From assembly GCA_945906715.1 (NCBI GenBank), contig CAMDRK010000038.1:1-13557 (forward strand): 13,557 bases of DNA. The letters run 5' to 3'. Below are positions 1 to 6,275 of the stretch, one piece after another; positions within the stretch are counted from its first letter, which is position 1, and each line of letters begins with the position of its first letter. Both the position numbers and the translations under genes were made by a program. The notes beneath the pieces were generated by a model. That model was given only the letters and a program-made list of their open reading frames with translations. It was not told the DNA's origin and ran no database searches. This stretch comes from Nitrospira lenta (GTDB lineage: Bacteria > Nitrospirota > Nitrospiria > Nitrospirales > Nitrospiraceae).

Positions 1-100
1 GGATGGCGTTCAGCACCTGCAGATTGTCGAGCGTGACGTTGCCGCGTGGCGTCGGCAACCATGGCGCGATGTGGCGATACTGTGCGTCGGTGATTTCCAT
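1..100 (-). CDS. IS5-family transposase, N-terminal fragment (cut by window edge)
   Basis: Reading the minus strand from the ATG at 100-98 gives 33 codons beginning MEITDAQYRHIAPWLP and continuing with PRGNVTLDNLQVLNAI, then the window ends. This is the typical start of IS5-family DDE transposases, whose N-terminal domain (about residues 1-80) usually reads ...RGNVSLSNLQVLNAILYV.... These enzymes cut and join the ends of their own insertion sequence. The catalytic DDE residues would lie beyond the left edge, so it cannot be said whether the gene is intact. No strong ribosome binding site is visible upstream of the ATG. The family call rests on recognised sequence similarity only; the subgroup is not determined. 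Confidence 0.8.
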   Translation of the reverse strand, partial: MEITDAQYRHIAPWLPTPRGNVTLDNLQVLNAI

Positions 101-144
101 GTGCGCAGTATCGCATAAAAATGGCCGTTAGTGTTAACACGCCC
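1..144 (-). mobile_element. End of an IS5-family insertion sequence
   Basis: The transposase start at 100 leaves only about 45 nt to the probable end of the element. Read on the minus strand, the outermost bases are GGGCGTGTTAACACTAA (144 down to 128), containing the palindrome GTGTTAACAC (131-140). This looks like a terminal inverted repeat, and it is followed by CTAG (144-147), which fits the YTAR target preferred by IS5 relatives. The other end lies outside the window, so the inverted repeat and target duplication cannot be confirmed. The exact boundary (143 or 144) is inferred. Confidence 0.5.
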
Positions 145-149
145 TAGTT

Positions 150-235
150 CATTTGGTTTGTTTTGTTTGTCTGGTTGATTTGGTTCATCTGGTTAGTTTC
201 GTTCAACCAAACAAACCAGATAGACCGAACAGATA
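150..235. repeat. GT/CA-rich intergenic hairpin repeat, copy 1
   Basis: The left half is almost all G and T (GGTTTG, CTGGTT and TTTGGTT units) and the right half is the complementary C/A-rich type. Positions 187-199 (ATCTGGTTAGTTT) pair with 209-221 (AAACAAACCAGAT) around a 9-nt loop, with one A-A mismatch, and looser pairing continues outward. It lies directly downstream of the uppP stop (254, minus strand) and next to the insertion sequence. A related hairpin occurs at 13266-13332. It may act as a transcript 3' end or be a dispersed repeat. Apparent reading frames through it (rich in N, Q, T or W, F, V, L) reflect the base composition and are not genes. Confidence 0.7.
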
Positions 236-253
236 AAATGAACGAGCATCCTG

Positions 254-1132
254 CTAAAAGCCAAAGATATAGAAGACAACGATGCCCATGAGTATGCGGT
301 AGTAGGCAAAGGGTCGGAGGGTGTGCCGTTTCACAAACGTCAGAAAAGCTGCAATGACAATCCAGGCGACGACGAACGACACGAGCATCCCGATCCCGAG
401 GGCCAGATAGTCGTCTTGCTGGAAGACGTCCCGTGATTTCCACATTTGATAGCAGGTCGCGACGATGAGGGTGGGAAGGGCGAGAAAAAATGAGTACTCC
501 GTCGCAACTTTCCGGTCCAATCCTACCAAGAGCCCTCCGATGATCGTGGAGCCGGATCGGGACATGCCGGGGAGTAATGAGGCGCACTGGGCCAGGCCGA
601 TCCAGAACGCCGAGATCAGGCTTACCTGTTCGAGTTGCTGGACCTGTGCTTGGCTACGACGCGCTTCGACGGCGAGAATAATCAGGCCCCCGACGATGGA
701 GGAAACAGCCACAGTTTGAGGCGTAAAGAGATGGTTTTTAATCCAGTTATGAGTCAGGAATCCGATTCCAGCGGCCGGTAAGAAAGCGAGACCGAGTCCA
801 ATGAGAAACCAGAGATTCTTGTGAGTTGCCCATGAGGTTCTTAGGACTGTCGACCAGGGGGCTGTTCCTCGTTTTCGGATCATGGCGGAGACGTCCCGCT
901 GTTCCCGGCTTGCATGTCCGATCATGGATGCGAGTTTGTGCCGTTCATAGGCGATGACGGCCAGGATGGCCCCAAGTTGGATCGAAATCTCGGCGCTGGA
1001 AGCGAGTTCCCCCTCAAATCCAAGGACATGGCCGACGAGAATTAAGTGGCCGGTCGACGAGACTGGTAGAAACTCTGTCAGTCCCTCCACGATACCCAAG
1101 ATCGTGGCGAGACCAGGGCCCCATTCGTTCAT
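254..1132 (-). CDS. uppP: Undecaprenyl-diphosphate phosphatase UppP (BacA)
   Basis: This integral membrane enzyme dephosphorylates undecaprenyl diphosphate to undecaprenyl phosphate, recycling the lipid carrier for peptidoglycan and other surface polymers. Overproduction in E. coli gives bacitracin resistance. The 292-residue protein is of normal length and carries both family signatures: EGLTEFLPVSSTGHL at residues 16-30 (E16, E20, S26 and H29 match the catalytic glutamates, Ser and His) and PGMSRSGST at 188-196 with the essential Arg at 192. Hydrophobic stretches fit about eight membrane helices. The loop at about 63-105 is polar and somewhat extended. The ATG at 1132 is placed just before the first hydrophobic segment, though no good Shine-Dalgarno is visible. 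The gene is monocistronic and is followed by the hairpin at 187-221. Confidence 0.96.
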   Translation of the reverse strand: MNEWGPGLATILGIVEGLTEFLPVSSTGHLILVGHVLGFEGELASSAEISIQLGAILAVIAYERHKLASMIGHASREQRDVSAMIRKRGTAPWSTVLRTSWATHKNLWFLIGLGLAFLPAAGIGFLTHNWIKNHLFTPQTVAVSSIVGGLIILAVEARRSQAQVQQLEQVSLISAFWIGLAQCASLLPGMSRSGSTIIGGLLVGLDRKVATEYSFFLALPTLIVATCYQMWKSRDVFQQDDYLALGIGMLVSFVVAWIVIAAFLTFVKRHTLRPFAYYRILMGIVVFYIFGF

Positions 1133-1179
1133 GTGATGACTTTCTGAGCTAGGTTGCGTCTAGCCGGTGAGCCTCGATC

Positions 1180-1208
1180 ATATTCACAAAGTGGCAACAG
1201 TCCGTCAA
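1180..1208 (-). promoter_or_regulatory. Candidate promoter of uppP
   Basis: On the minus strand TTGACG (1208-1203) is followed after 17 nt by GAATAT (1185-1180), about 48 nt upstream of the uppP start. An alternative -10, TATGAT, would need a 20-nt spacer. It is a visual sigma-70-type match only. Confidence 0.35.
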
Positions 1209-1272
1209 GCAAGGAAACGATTTACCACGGACTTTTACGATGATCGGTGACGGAGGAGGAGCAGCAAATCTA

Positions 1273-1355
1273 TTGACAAAATGGAAGGCATGGCATACAC
1301 CCAACATCATACGTATGGGTGTGGTATCACCCTTTCATACCGGCAGGCATGCCGG
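1273..1355 (+). promoter_or_regulatory. Candidate promoter and palindromic leader of the HhH lipoprotein gene
   Basis: A perfect TTGACA (1273-1278) is followed after 17 nt by a weak TACACC (1296-1301). The weak -10 overlaps an inverted repeat, ACACCCA (1297-1303) and TGGGTGT (1316-1322), separated by 12 nt. Further down, CCGGCA (1340-1345) and TGCCGG (1350-1355) form a perfect 6-bp hairpin with a 4-nt loop. A strong -35 with a poor -10 and an overlapping dyad suggests a regulated promoter, but this is inference. Nothing else is recognised between 1133 and 1413. Confidence 0.35.
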
Positions 1356-1413
1356 ATGAACGGCAGTGGTCGGCATCTGTTGCAGCAACTACGCTCAGTA
1401 GGGGGAGGCTCGC

Positions 1414-2118
1414 ATGAAATCAGTGTGGATGGCGGCGGTTGTCATGATCGGTGCAGTCGCAATGGTCGGCTGTGTCAGTTCGAAAAAATATGAAGAGGCG
1501 ATGGTCGACGTCGAGTCGGCGAATTTGGAGTTGGAGCGAACACGCACGCAGAAGAATGCCTTGGAGCAGCAAGTCAAGACACTCAAGGATCTCAATGTGA
1601 AGTTCGGGAACGAAACCCAGGCTGCGCGCGACGAGCTTGAGCGCATTCAACATGGCCGAGATAAGGAGCGCGGAACTGTCGAGGGCCGGACCAAGGAACT
1701 CGAAGATCGTGTGAAGCAGCTGTCTTTTCAGAATCGGGCGGTGCGTCATGAATATGAGGATTTGAAGCAGCATAACGAAACGCTCAAGTCCCTGGTTGCT
1801 CGCTATCAGAAAGAGTTGAAAGATCAGTCACGTTCCGTGACAGGGGGCGGAGCATCTCCCGTGCCGTCCTCGATCCCTGCTCCTGCAGGGGCGCCTGCGC
1901 CATTGGCGACGAAGGCCTCTCCGTCCATGGCTTCTTCCATGAACATCAATAAGGCGTCTGCAGGCGATATGGTGTTGGTGCTCGGTCTCTCCAAAGATGT
2001 GGCAGAGCGTATTGTGACGAATCGTCCGTATCGGGTGAAGGGTGAACTGGTAGCCAAAAACGTCGTCCCCAAAGAGACCTTCGATTTGATCAAGGAGCGC
2101 ATCAGCGTCAGCCCCTAA
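1414..2118 (+). CDS. Lipoprotein with coiled coil and C-terminal ComEA-type helix-hairpin-helix domain
   Basis: This 234-residue protein has three parts. Residues 1-20 form a lipoprotein signal (MKSVWMAAVV..., lipobox AMVGC with Cys20). Residue 21 is Val, not the Asp that retains lipoproteins in the inner membrane, so an outer-membrane location is likely. Residues about 25-139 are a charged, heptad-like coiled coil rich in E, K, R, L and Q. A Pro/Ala/Ser linker (about 142-174) leads to residues 176-231 (NINKASAGDM...RPYRVKGELV...VVPKETFDLIKERI). That last part matches the helix-hairpin-helix fold of the ComEA C-terminus in the subgroup with RPY..K.ELV and VVP..T, although the usual hairpin glycines are largely lost (LGLSKD, NVVPKE). 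The start is supported by GGGGAGG at 1402-1408. ComEA domains bind DNA, but here binding may be lost, and a structural envelope role is equally possible. The precise function is unknown. Confidence 0.8.
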   Translation: MKSVWMAAVVMIGAVAMVGCVSSKKYEEAMVDVESANLELERTRTQKNALEQQVKTLKDLNVKFGNETQAARDELERIQHGRDKERGTVEGRTKELEDRVKQLSFQNRAVRHEYEDLKQHNETLKSLVARYQKELKDQSRSVTGGGASPVPSSIPAPAGAPAPLATKASPSMASSMNINKASAGDMVLVLGLSKDVAERIVTNRPYRVKGELVAKNVVPKETFDLIKERISVSP

Positions 2119-2142
2119 TTAGAGCGATAGTCCGGTTGCCTG

Positions 2143-2183
2143 ACAGGCTGTCCGTCGAAAGGCGGGCGGCCTGTTTGCTTTTG
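2143..2183 (+). terminator. Rho-independent terminator after the HhH lipoprotein gene
   Basis: A 14-bp stem (2143-2156 with 2161-2174, including three G-U pairs) is capped by the tetraloop GAAA (2157-2160) and followed by the T-rich tail TTGCTTTTG. It starts 24 nt after the stop codon. It separates the lipoprotein gene from the efflux operon, which therefore probably has its own promoter in 2184-2268. TACAAT at 2226-2231 is a possible -10, but no convincing -35 accompanies it. Confidence 0.88.
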
Positions 2184-2268
2184 TGGAGCCGTATTGTGGT
2201 TGTGTATTCCCTTCAGCCTTGTTGATACAATACATTTTAAGTCGGTGAAGGAATTGGAGAATGAGTTG

Positions 2269-3543
2269 ATGCGCCGTGCCGTCATGATCATCAGTGTCCT
2301 AGTCGTTGGATTAACGATTGGGGGCTATGTCTTCTTCAATGGGGAACGCAAAGTCGCTGTTCGATATCGGAGCGCTGCGGTAGAACGAGGCCCCGTTATT
2401 TCGCTCGTAACTGCGACGGGAACGATCAATCCCGTCGTCTCAGTTCAGGTTGGGACGCAGGTGTCGGGCATGATCAAGAGCCTGCATGCTGACTTTAATT
2501 CGGTGGTCAAAGCCGGCGATATCGTGGCCATGATCGACCCCGAACCATTCAAAGCCCGCCGCGATCAATCTGCCAGTAACCTTGAAATGTCGAAAGCGAA
2601 TGTCGCACGAGCTAGAACCGATCTGGCCCAACGCAAGCGTGAGTTGGATCGGGTGAAATCATTGGTGGCGCAGGAGTTTGTCTCTCAGAACGACGTTGAC
2701 GTCGCATCGACGAATTTTCAAGCGGCTGAGGCGCAGGTGAACGTGGCAGGGGCGCAAGTGAAACAGTCCGAGGCGGCGCTGAACGCCGCGGAGTTGGATT
2801 TGAAGTACACCGTCATTCGCTCGCCGGTGAACGGGATTGTAGTTGCCAGAAACGTGGAGGTCGGTCAAACGATTGCAGCCAGTTTTGCCACACCGAACCT
2901 TTTCTTGATCGCGCTCGATTTAACGAAGATGCAGGTCGACACCAACGTCAGCGAGTCGGATATCGGGGGGATCGCCGAAGGGAAGGAAACAACCTTCACT
3001 GTCGATGCCTACCCAGGCCATCAATTTGCCGGCACGATCCGCCAGGTTCGTCTTGCACCGATCAATGTGCAAAATGTGGTGACCTATAACGTGGTGGTCA
3101 GCGTCGATAACCATGATCTCCGTCTGAAGCCGGGGATGACAGCGAATGTTTCCATCGTTGTTGCTCAAAGGGACGCAGTGCTGAAAGTCCCAAATTCCGC
3201 GTTGCGCTTCACCCCCCCGACTGCTGGTCCATCCGACCGCACGGCCGGTGGTAAGCCGGCCAAAGCCAAGGGCTCAGAGCAGGCGGCAGGAGCCGGCAAA
3301 GGGACTATGATGCCAAGCCGCACCATTTGGAAACTAGGCCCGACCGGGGAACTCGACCCCCTTCATGTCCAAACGGGTATTTCTGATGGGTTGGCAACGG
3401 AAATTGTGTCGGAAGAATTGTCTGAAGGGGCATTGGTGGTTGTAGGGATCGAACGACCGAAAGGCGAGCGGGGTGGAAGCGATCTGCCGCCAGGGTTTGG
3501 GAGCGGCGGACAGCGGGGCTCCACGCGCAATCGCGGAATGTAA
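2269..3543 (+). CDS. MacA-like membrane fusion protein (periplasmic adaptor of an ABC efflux system)
   Basis: This adaptor should link an inner-membrane ABC permease to an outer-membrane channel and deliver substrate across the periplasm. From the ATG at 2269 (GGAG at 2256-2259) the protein has 424 residues. A membrane anchor lies at about 4-23. The barrel-sandwich (lipoyl) halves are at about 50-95 (VSGMIKSLHADFNSVVKAGD) and 180-210 (RSPVNGIVVARNVEVGQ). Between them is an alpha-helical hairpin at about 97-175 rich in A, Q, K and E. The beta-barrel follows (DTNVSESDIGGIAEG; LRLKPGMTANVS near 284). An Ala/Gly/Lys-rich linker at about 314-345 and a Gly-rich tail are additions beyond the core fold. 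An in-frame ATG at 2194 would add 25 residues with no ribosome binding site, so I prefer 2269. The substrate is unknown and no TolC-type gene is in the window. Confidence 0.92.
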   Translation: MRRAVMIISVLVVGLTIGGYVFFNGERKVAVRYRSAAVERGPVISLVTATGTINPVVSVQVGTQVSGMIKSLHADFNSVVKAGDIVAMIDPEPFKARRDQSASNLEMSKANVARARTDLAQRKRELDRVKSLVAQEFVSQNDVDVASTNFQAAEAQVNVAGAQVKQSEAALNAAELDLKYTVIRSPVNGIVVARNVEVGQTIAASFATPNLFLIALDLTKMQVDTNVSESDIGGIAEGKETTFTVDAYPGHQFAGTIRQVRLAPINVQNVVTYNVVVSVDNHDLRLKPGMTANVSIVVAQRDAVLKVPNSALRFTPPTAGPSDRTAGGKPAKAKGSEQAAGAGKGTMMPSRTIWKLGPTGELDPLHVQTGISDGLATEIVSEELSEGALVVVGIERPKGERGGSDLPPGFGSGGQRGSTRNRGM

Positions 3544-3562
3544 CCACCCATGAAGCGGATTT

Positions 3563-3641
3563 CGTCGCACGTGACCCAACCAAAATGGGCTAGAGTTCGA
3601 AGTTCGAGGTTTCCAGAACGTCGAGCCTTGAACTTCGAACT
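3563..3641. repeat. Composite intergenic element, copy A (CACGTG box plus TTCGAAG inverted repeat)
   Basis: The box CGTCGCACGTGACCCAA (3563-3579) is followed by a 16-bp stem: AGTTCGAAGTTCGAGG (3594-3609) pairs with CCTTGAACTTCGAACT (3626-3641), with one G-T pair and a 16-nt loop. The same box (one mismatch) and the same type of stem recur at 8333-8403. Both copies lie a short distance upstream of an ABC ATPase gene. The element interrupts the MFP-ATPase gene junction. Confidence 0.75.
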
Positions 3642-3663
3642 TCTGGTCGTGCCTTTCTCCCAT

Positions 3664-3698
3664 GGCTTGCGCCTCATGCCTTACGCCTCACACCTCAC
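3664..3698 (+). repeat. Tandem 7-bp repeat, consensus GCCTCAC
   Basis: Four consecutive heptamers are visible: GCCTCAT (3671), GCCTTAC (3678), GCCTCAC (3685) and ACCTCAC (3692). A degenerate fifth (GGCTTGC, 3664) precedes them. The array ends 11 nt before the ATPase start codon at 3710 and occupies the place where a Shine-Dalgarno would be expected. No good Shine-Dalgarno is present. Confidence 0.7.
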
Positions 3699-3709
3699 GA
3701 GTACTATCA

Positions 3710-4429
3710 ATGAATCCACTGATCGAATGCGAAGATGTCTGGAAGATCTATCGGGTCGGCGACATGGAGGTCCACGCGTTGCGCGGCCTCAGTCTCACGA
3801 TTGAGCAGGGTGAGTTCGTTGCCATCATGGGGTCTTCCGGGTCAGGTAAGTCCACCCTCATGAATATCCTTGGCTGCCTCGACCAACCGACGAAGGGGCG
3901 GTATCGGCTGAACGGGATAGAGGCGGGCAATCTGAAGCCCGATCAGTTGGCCGGGATCCGTAATCAGCAGATCGGGTTTGTCTTTCAGAGCTTCAATCTC
4001 ATTCCCAGAACCAGCGCGCTCGAAAATGCGCAGCTTCCGCTGTTTTATCGGGGGCTCTCGCTCAAAGAGCAACGGGCGCAGGCTGCAGCGGCATTAGGCC
4101 GCGTGGGGTTGCAGGGGAGAGAGCACCATTATCCCACCCAGTTGTCCGGAGGGCAGCAACAGCGAGTGGCGATTGCACGGGCGTTGGTCACGTCACCCTC
4201 GTTGCTCCTTGCCGATGAACCGACCGGTAACCTGGACACTCAGTCGAGCCAAGAAATCATGAAAATTCTGGAAACGCTGAATCGCGATGAAGGGATTACG
4301 ATCATCTTGGTGACGCACGAAGTGGATGTTGCAGCTTTTGCCGCGCGGGAGATCGTGATCAAAGATGGACAAGTGCTAAGCGACCGTGTGACCAAAGAGC
4401 GGCCAACGGCCATTCCAGTTGGGGGCTAG
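3710..4429 (+). CDS. MacB/LolD-type ABC transporter ATP-binding protein
   Basis: This nucleotide-binding subunit (239 residues) belongs to the MacB/LolD/FtsE branch of ABC transporters, which power periplasmic mechanotransmission, not classical transmembrane transport. All motifs are intact: Walker A GSSGSGKST (41-49), Q-loop VFQSFNLIP (91-99), signature LSGGQQQRVAIARA (145-158), Walker B LLLADE (165-170) with D-loop GNLDTQSS, and switch His203 in ILVTHE. The ATG at 3710 (MNPLIECEDVWKIY) is chosen because the family starts this way. An upstream in-frame ATG at 3662 would be translated through the heptad repeat. The stop codon abuts the ATG of the permease gene (4430), so the two proteins are probably made in a coupled way. 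Unlike E. coli MacB, ATPase and permease are separate chains here. Confidence 0.95.
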   Translation: MNPLIECEDVWKIYRVGDMEVHALRGLSLTIEQGEFVAIMGSSGSGKSTLMNILGCLDQPTKGRYRLNGIEAGNLKPDQLAGIRNQQIGFVFQSFNLIPRTSALENAQLPLFYRGLSLKEQRAQAAAALGRVGLQGREHHYPTQLSGGQQQRVAIARALVTSPSLLLADEPTGNLDTQSSQEIMKILETLNRDEGITIILVTHEVDVAAFAAREIVIKDGQVLSDRVTKERPTAIPVGG

Positions 4430-5665
4430 ATGTCGGCGTTTGTGTGGCTCACTATTTTGACCGCGTTGCGGATCTTGGCTCGGAATCGGATGCGAGCCGG
4501 CCTCACGATGCTGGGGATCGTCATCGGTGTGGCGGCGGTCATTGCGATGGTGAGTATCGGCGAGGGCGCCAAACGGGCCGTGCAAGCGCAAATTGCGACG
4601 ATGGGCACAAACGTTATTGTCATTTTCCCCGGGGTGACCTCCGCGAGCGGCGTACGAGGGAGTCAAGGGAGCGCCATGACGCTCACGGTATCCGACGCCT
4701 TGGACCTGAAAAAGCGCATCCCTTTGCTGGCCGATACCGGATGGGCCAAGCGCGATGTCATGCAAATCATCTATGGAAACCGAAATTGGAACGGGCCGAT
4801 TAACGGCATCTCACCGAGCTATCTCACCATTCGAGACTGGTCATTTACGAGCGGAGGGCCCTTCACTCAGACGGATTTGGAAAGCGCCGCCCGAGTTGCG
4901 CTCATCGGCCAGACGATCGTCGGGAATCTGTTTGAACCGGGCGAGGAACCGGTGGGGGCGGTGATTCGCATCAAGAACGTACCGTTCCATGTCATTGGAG
5001 TCCTTGCGCCGAAAGGCCAGTCTGCGCAAGGGGCTGACCAAGACGATGTGATTTTCATCCCTTTTAGCACGGCAGAGCGAAAAGTATTCGGGACGTCATT
5101 TATCGGGTCTGTGGGGGCGATGTTCGGCTCGACCGATCAGGTCGAGGATTTGCCGATGGCGGCTGAACAGATTCGGGAAGTATTACGGTCGCGCCATCGG
5201 ATTCAGACGGAGCAGGAGGACGATTTTACGATCCGGACGCAGGTCGATATTGGGAAGGTCCAAGAAGGCACCAGTGAGACCTTGACGATGATGTTGTTTG
5301 CCATTGCCTCCGTGTCCCTGTTGGTCGGTGGGATCGGCATCATGAATATCCTGCTCGTGTCCGTGACGGAACGGACGAGAGAGATCGGGGTCCGCATGGC
5401 GGTGGGCGCCAAGCGCCGGCATATCATGATGCAGTTCCTGATCGAGGCCATGACCTTGAGCCTGGTGGGAGGCCTATTAGGTATCGTGCTGGGGGTTGCC
5501 GGGGCGAAGTTGACGACGTTGATTGCCGGCTGGCCGACGATCATCTCCGGCAACGTCATTCTCCTCGCATTTTCCTTCTCACTCGTGGTCGGCCTGTTTT
5601 TCGGGCTGTACCCGGCCAACAAGGCCGCTCGCCTCAATCCTATCGAAGCGCTCCGGTACGAATAG
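4430..5665 (+). CDS. MacB-like FtsX-family ABC permease
   Basis: This is the inner-membrane subunit of the efflux set encoded with the MFP and ATPase just upstream. The 411-residue protein has the MacB layout. An N-terminal helix (about 17-43, TMLGIVIGVAAVIAMVSIGE) precedes a large periplasmic domain (about 45-280) of the MacB_PCD type (SALENVFPG-like FPGVTSASG, and AVGAVIRIKNVPFHVIGVL-like segments). Three C-terminal helices make up the FtsX domain (about 284-308 LLVGGIGIMNILLVSVTERTREIGVRMAVGA, 335-360, 372-395), ending in the usual ...LYPANKAARLNPIEALRYE. Intact conserved ends argue for a functional protein. The substrate could be a peptide, lipid, glycolipid or macrolide-like compound and cannot be read from sequence. 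The gene converges with the rusA-like gene, 46 nt from its stop; no strong terminator is visible between them. Confidence 0.93.
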   Translation: MSAFVWLTILTALRILARNRMRAGLTMLGIVIGVAAVIAMVSIGEGAKRAVQAQIATMGTNVIVIFPGVTSASGVRGSQGSAMTLTVSDALDLKKRIPLLADTGWAKRDVMQIIYGNRNWNGPINGISPSYLTIRDWSFTSGGPFTQTDLESAARVALIGQTIVGNLFEPGEEPVGAVIRIKNVPFHVIGVLAPKGQSAQGADQDDVIFIPFSTAERKVFGTSFIGSVGAMFGSTDQVEDLPMAAEQIREVLRSRHRIQTEQEDDFTIRTQVDIGKVQEGTSETLTMMLFAIASVSLLVGGIGIMNILLVSVTERTREIGVRMAVGAKRRHIMMQFLIEAMTLSLVGGLLGIVLGVAGAKLTTLIAGWPTIISGNVILLAFSFSLVVGLFFGLYPANKAARLNPIEALRYE

Positions 5666-5711
5666 GCGCGATCTTTTACAGCAGAAGTTTTCGCGAATAA
5701 TACAGGCTAGG

Positions 5712-6275
5712 CTAGGAACCGGACGCAGGCGTCAATTGCACTTCGATCCGAGGGTTGTCCTTGTCGACGTGTTTGTAGAGGTGGGTTTCGACGATGCGGT
5801 TGTCGTTGATGCCGAGCCCTTCACAGAGGGCGTCCTGCGCGATCTTGAGCCCGCCATCGACGTCTCGTCGTAGGGCCGAGGTAAAATAGAACCGGATGGA
5901 TAGGGAGAGCCACTCCGACTGGAGCCGTGCAAGCAGGGCGGTCCGGTGAGTAGACTGCGCTAACTTGAGCCACACGAGTTGTCCTACATGGGCCTTATAG
6001 GCACGACCAGCCGAAGAGATCAATCGGCGGCCATTTACGGTGGCATATTGATGGTTCACGCTGGGAGGCACAGGGAGGGTCAAGGCGACTGTATGGGTTC
6101 CGGTTGGTGGGTAAAGTGAAGGGGATGCAGGCATGCGGGAGGTCGGAGCCGCTTTCGGGACGATTCGTGACACCACGGATTTCTTGTCAGGGTTCCGGTA
6201 GGAGGTCATGCGAACGGCTCGTGGAGAAGAGGGAATCCGGGGCGGGCGCCGAAACGTAGGCATGCGCGTCAGCAT
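5712..6275 (-). CDS. RusA-like Holliday junction resolvase family protein
   Basis: RusA is a small metal-dependent endonuclease that resolves Holliday junctions. From about residue 62 the 187-residue protein follows the RusA fold: VALTLPVPPSVNHQYATVNGR, then YKAHVGQLVW, then LRRDVDGGLKIAQDAL (D138, D140 and K144, equivalent to D70, D72 and K76 of E. coli RusA), then LGINDNRIVE (D158, equivalent to D91). The Asn that usually follows the second Asp (DxDN) is Gly here. The first 60 residues are a basic, Pro/Ser-rich extension with no recognised domain. The ATG at 6275 overlaps the mraZ stop as TAATG, which favours this start; in-frame ATGs at M5, M23 and M49 are alternatives. RusA genes are commonly phage-borne, but here the gene is the last of a chromosomal minus-strand run, with no phage genes near. 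Catalytic activity is inferred. Confidence 0.82.
   Translation of the reverse strand: MLTRMPTFRRPPRIPSSPRAVRMTSYRNPDKKSVVSRIVPKAAPTSRMPASPSLYPPTGTHTVALTLPVPPSVNHQYATVNGRRLISSAGRAYKAHVGQLVWLKLAQSTHRTALLARLQSEWLSLSIRFYFTSALRRDVDGGLKIAQDALCEGLGINDNRIVETHLYKHVDKDNPRIEVQLTPASGS

Noticed and set aside
144..587. 147-residue minus-strand open frame rich in N, Q and T at its end
   Set aside because: It lies across the end of uppP in another frame, and its tail is only the translated GT/CA-rich repeat.
1281..1493. 70-residue plus-strand frame upstream of the lipoprotein gene
   Set aside because: No family resemblance, no ribosome binding site, and it overlaps the promoter dyads and the true gene start.
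3550..3804. 84-residue plus-strand frame between MFP and ATPase
   Set aside because: It is a translation of the intergenic repeat and heptads and runs into the ATPase gene in the wrong frame.
5667..5695. CGCGA...TCGCG inverted repeat between the MacB-like permease and rusA-like genes
   Set aside because: Only 5 bp with a 19-nt loop and no T-run; too weak to call a terminator.
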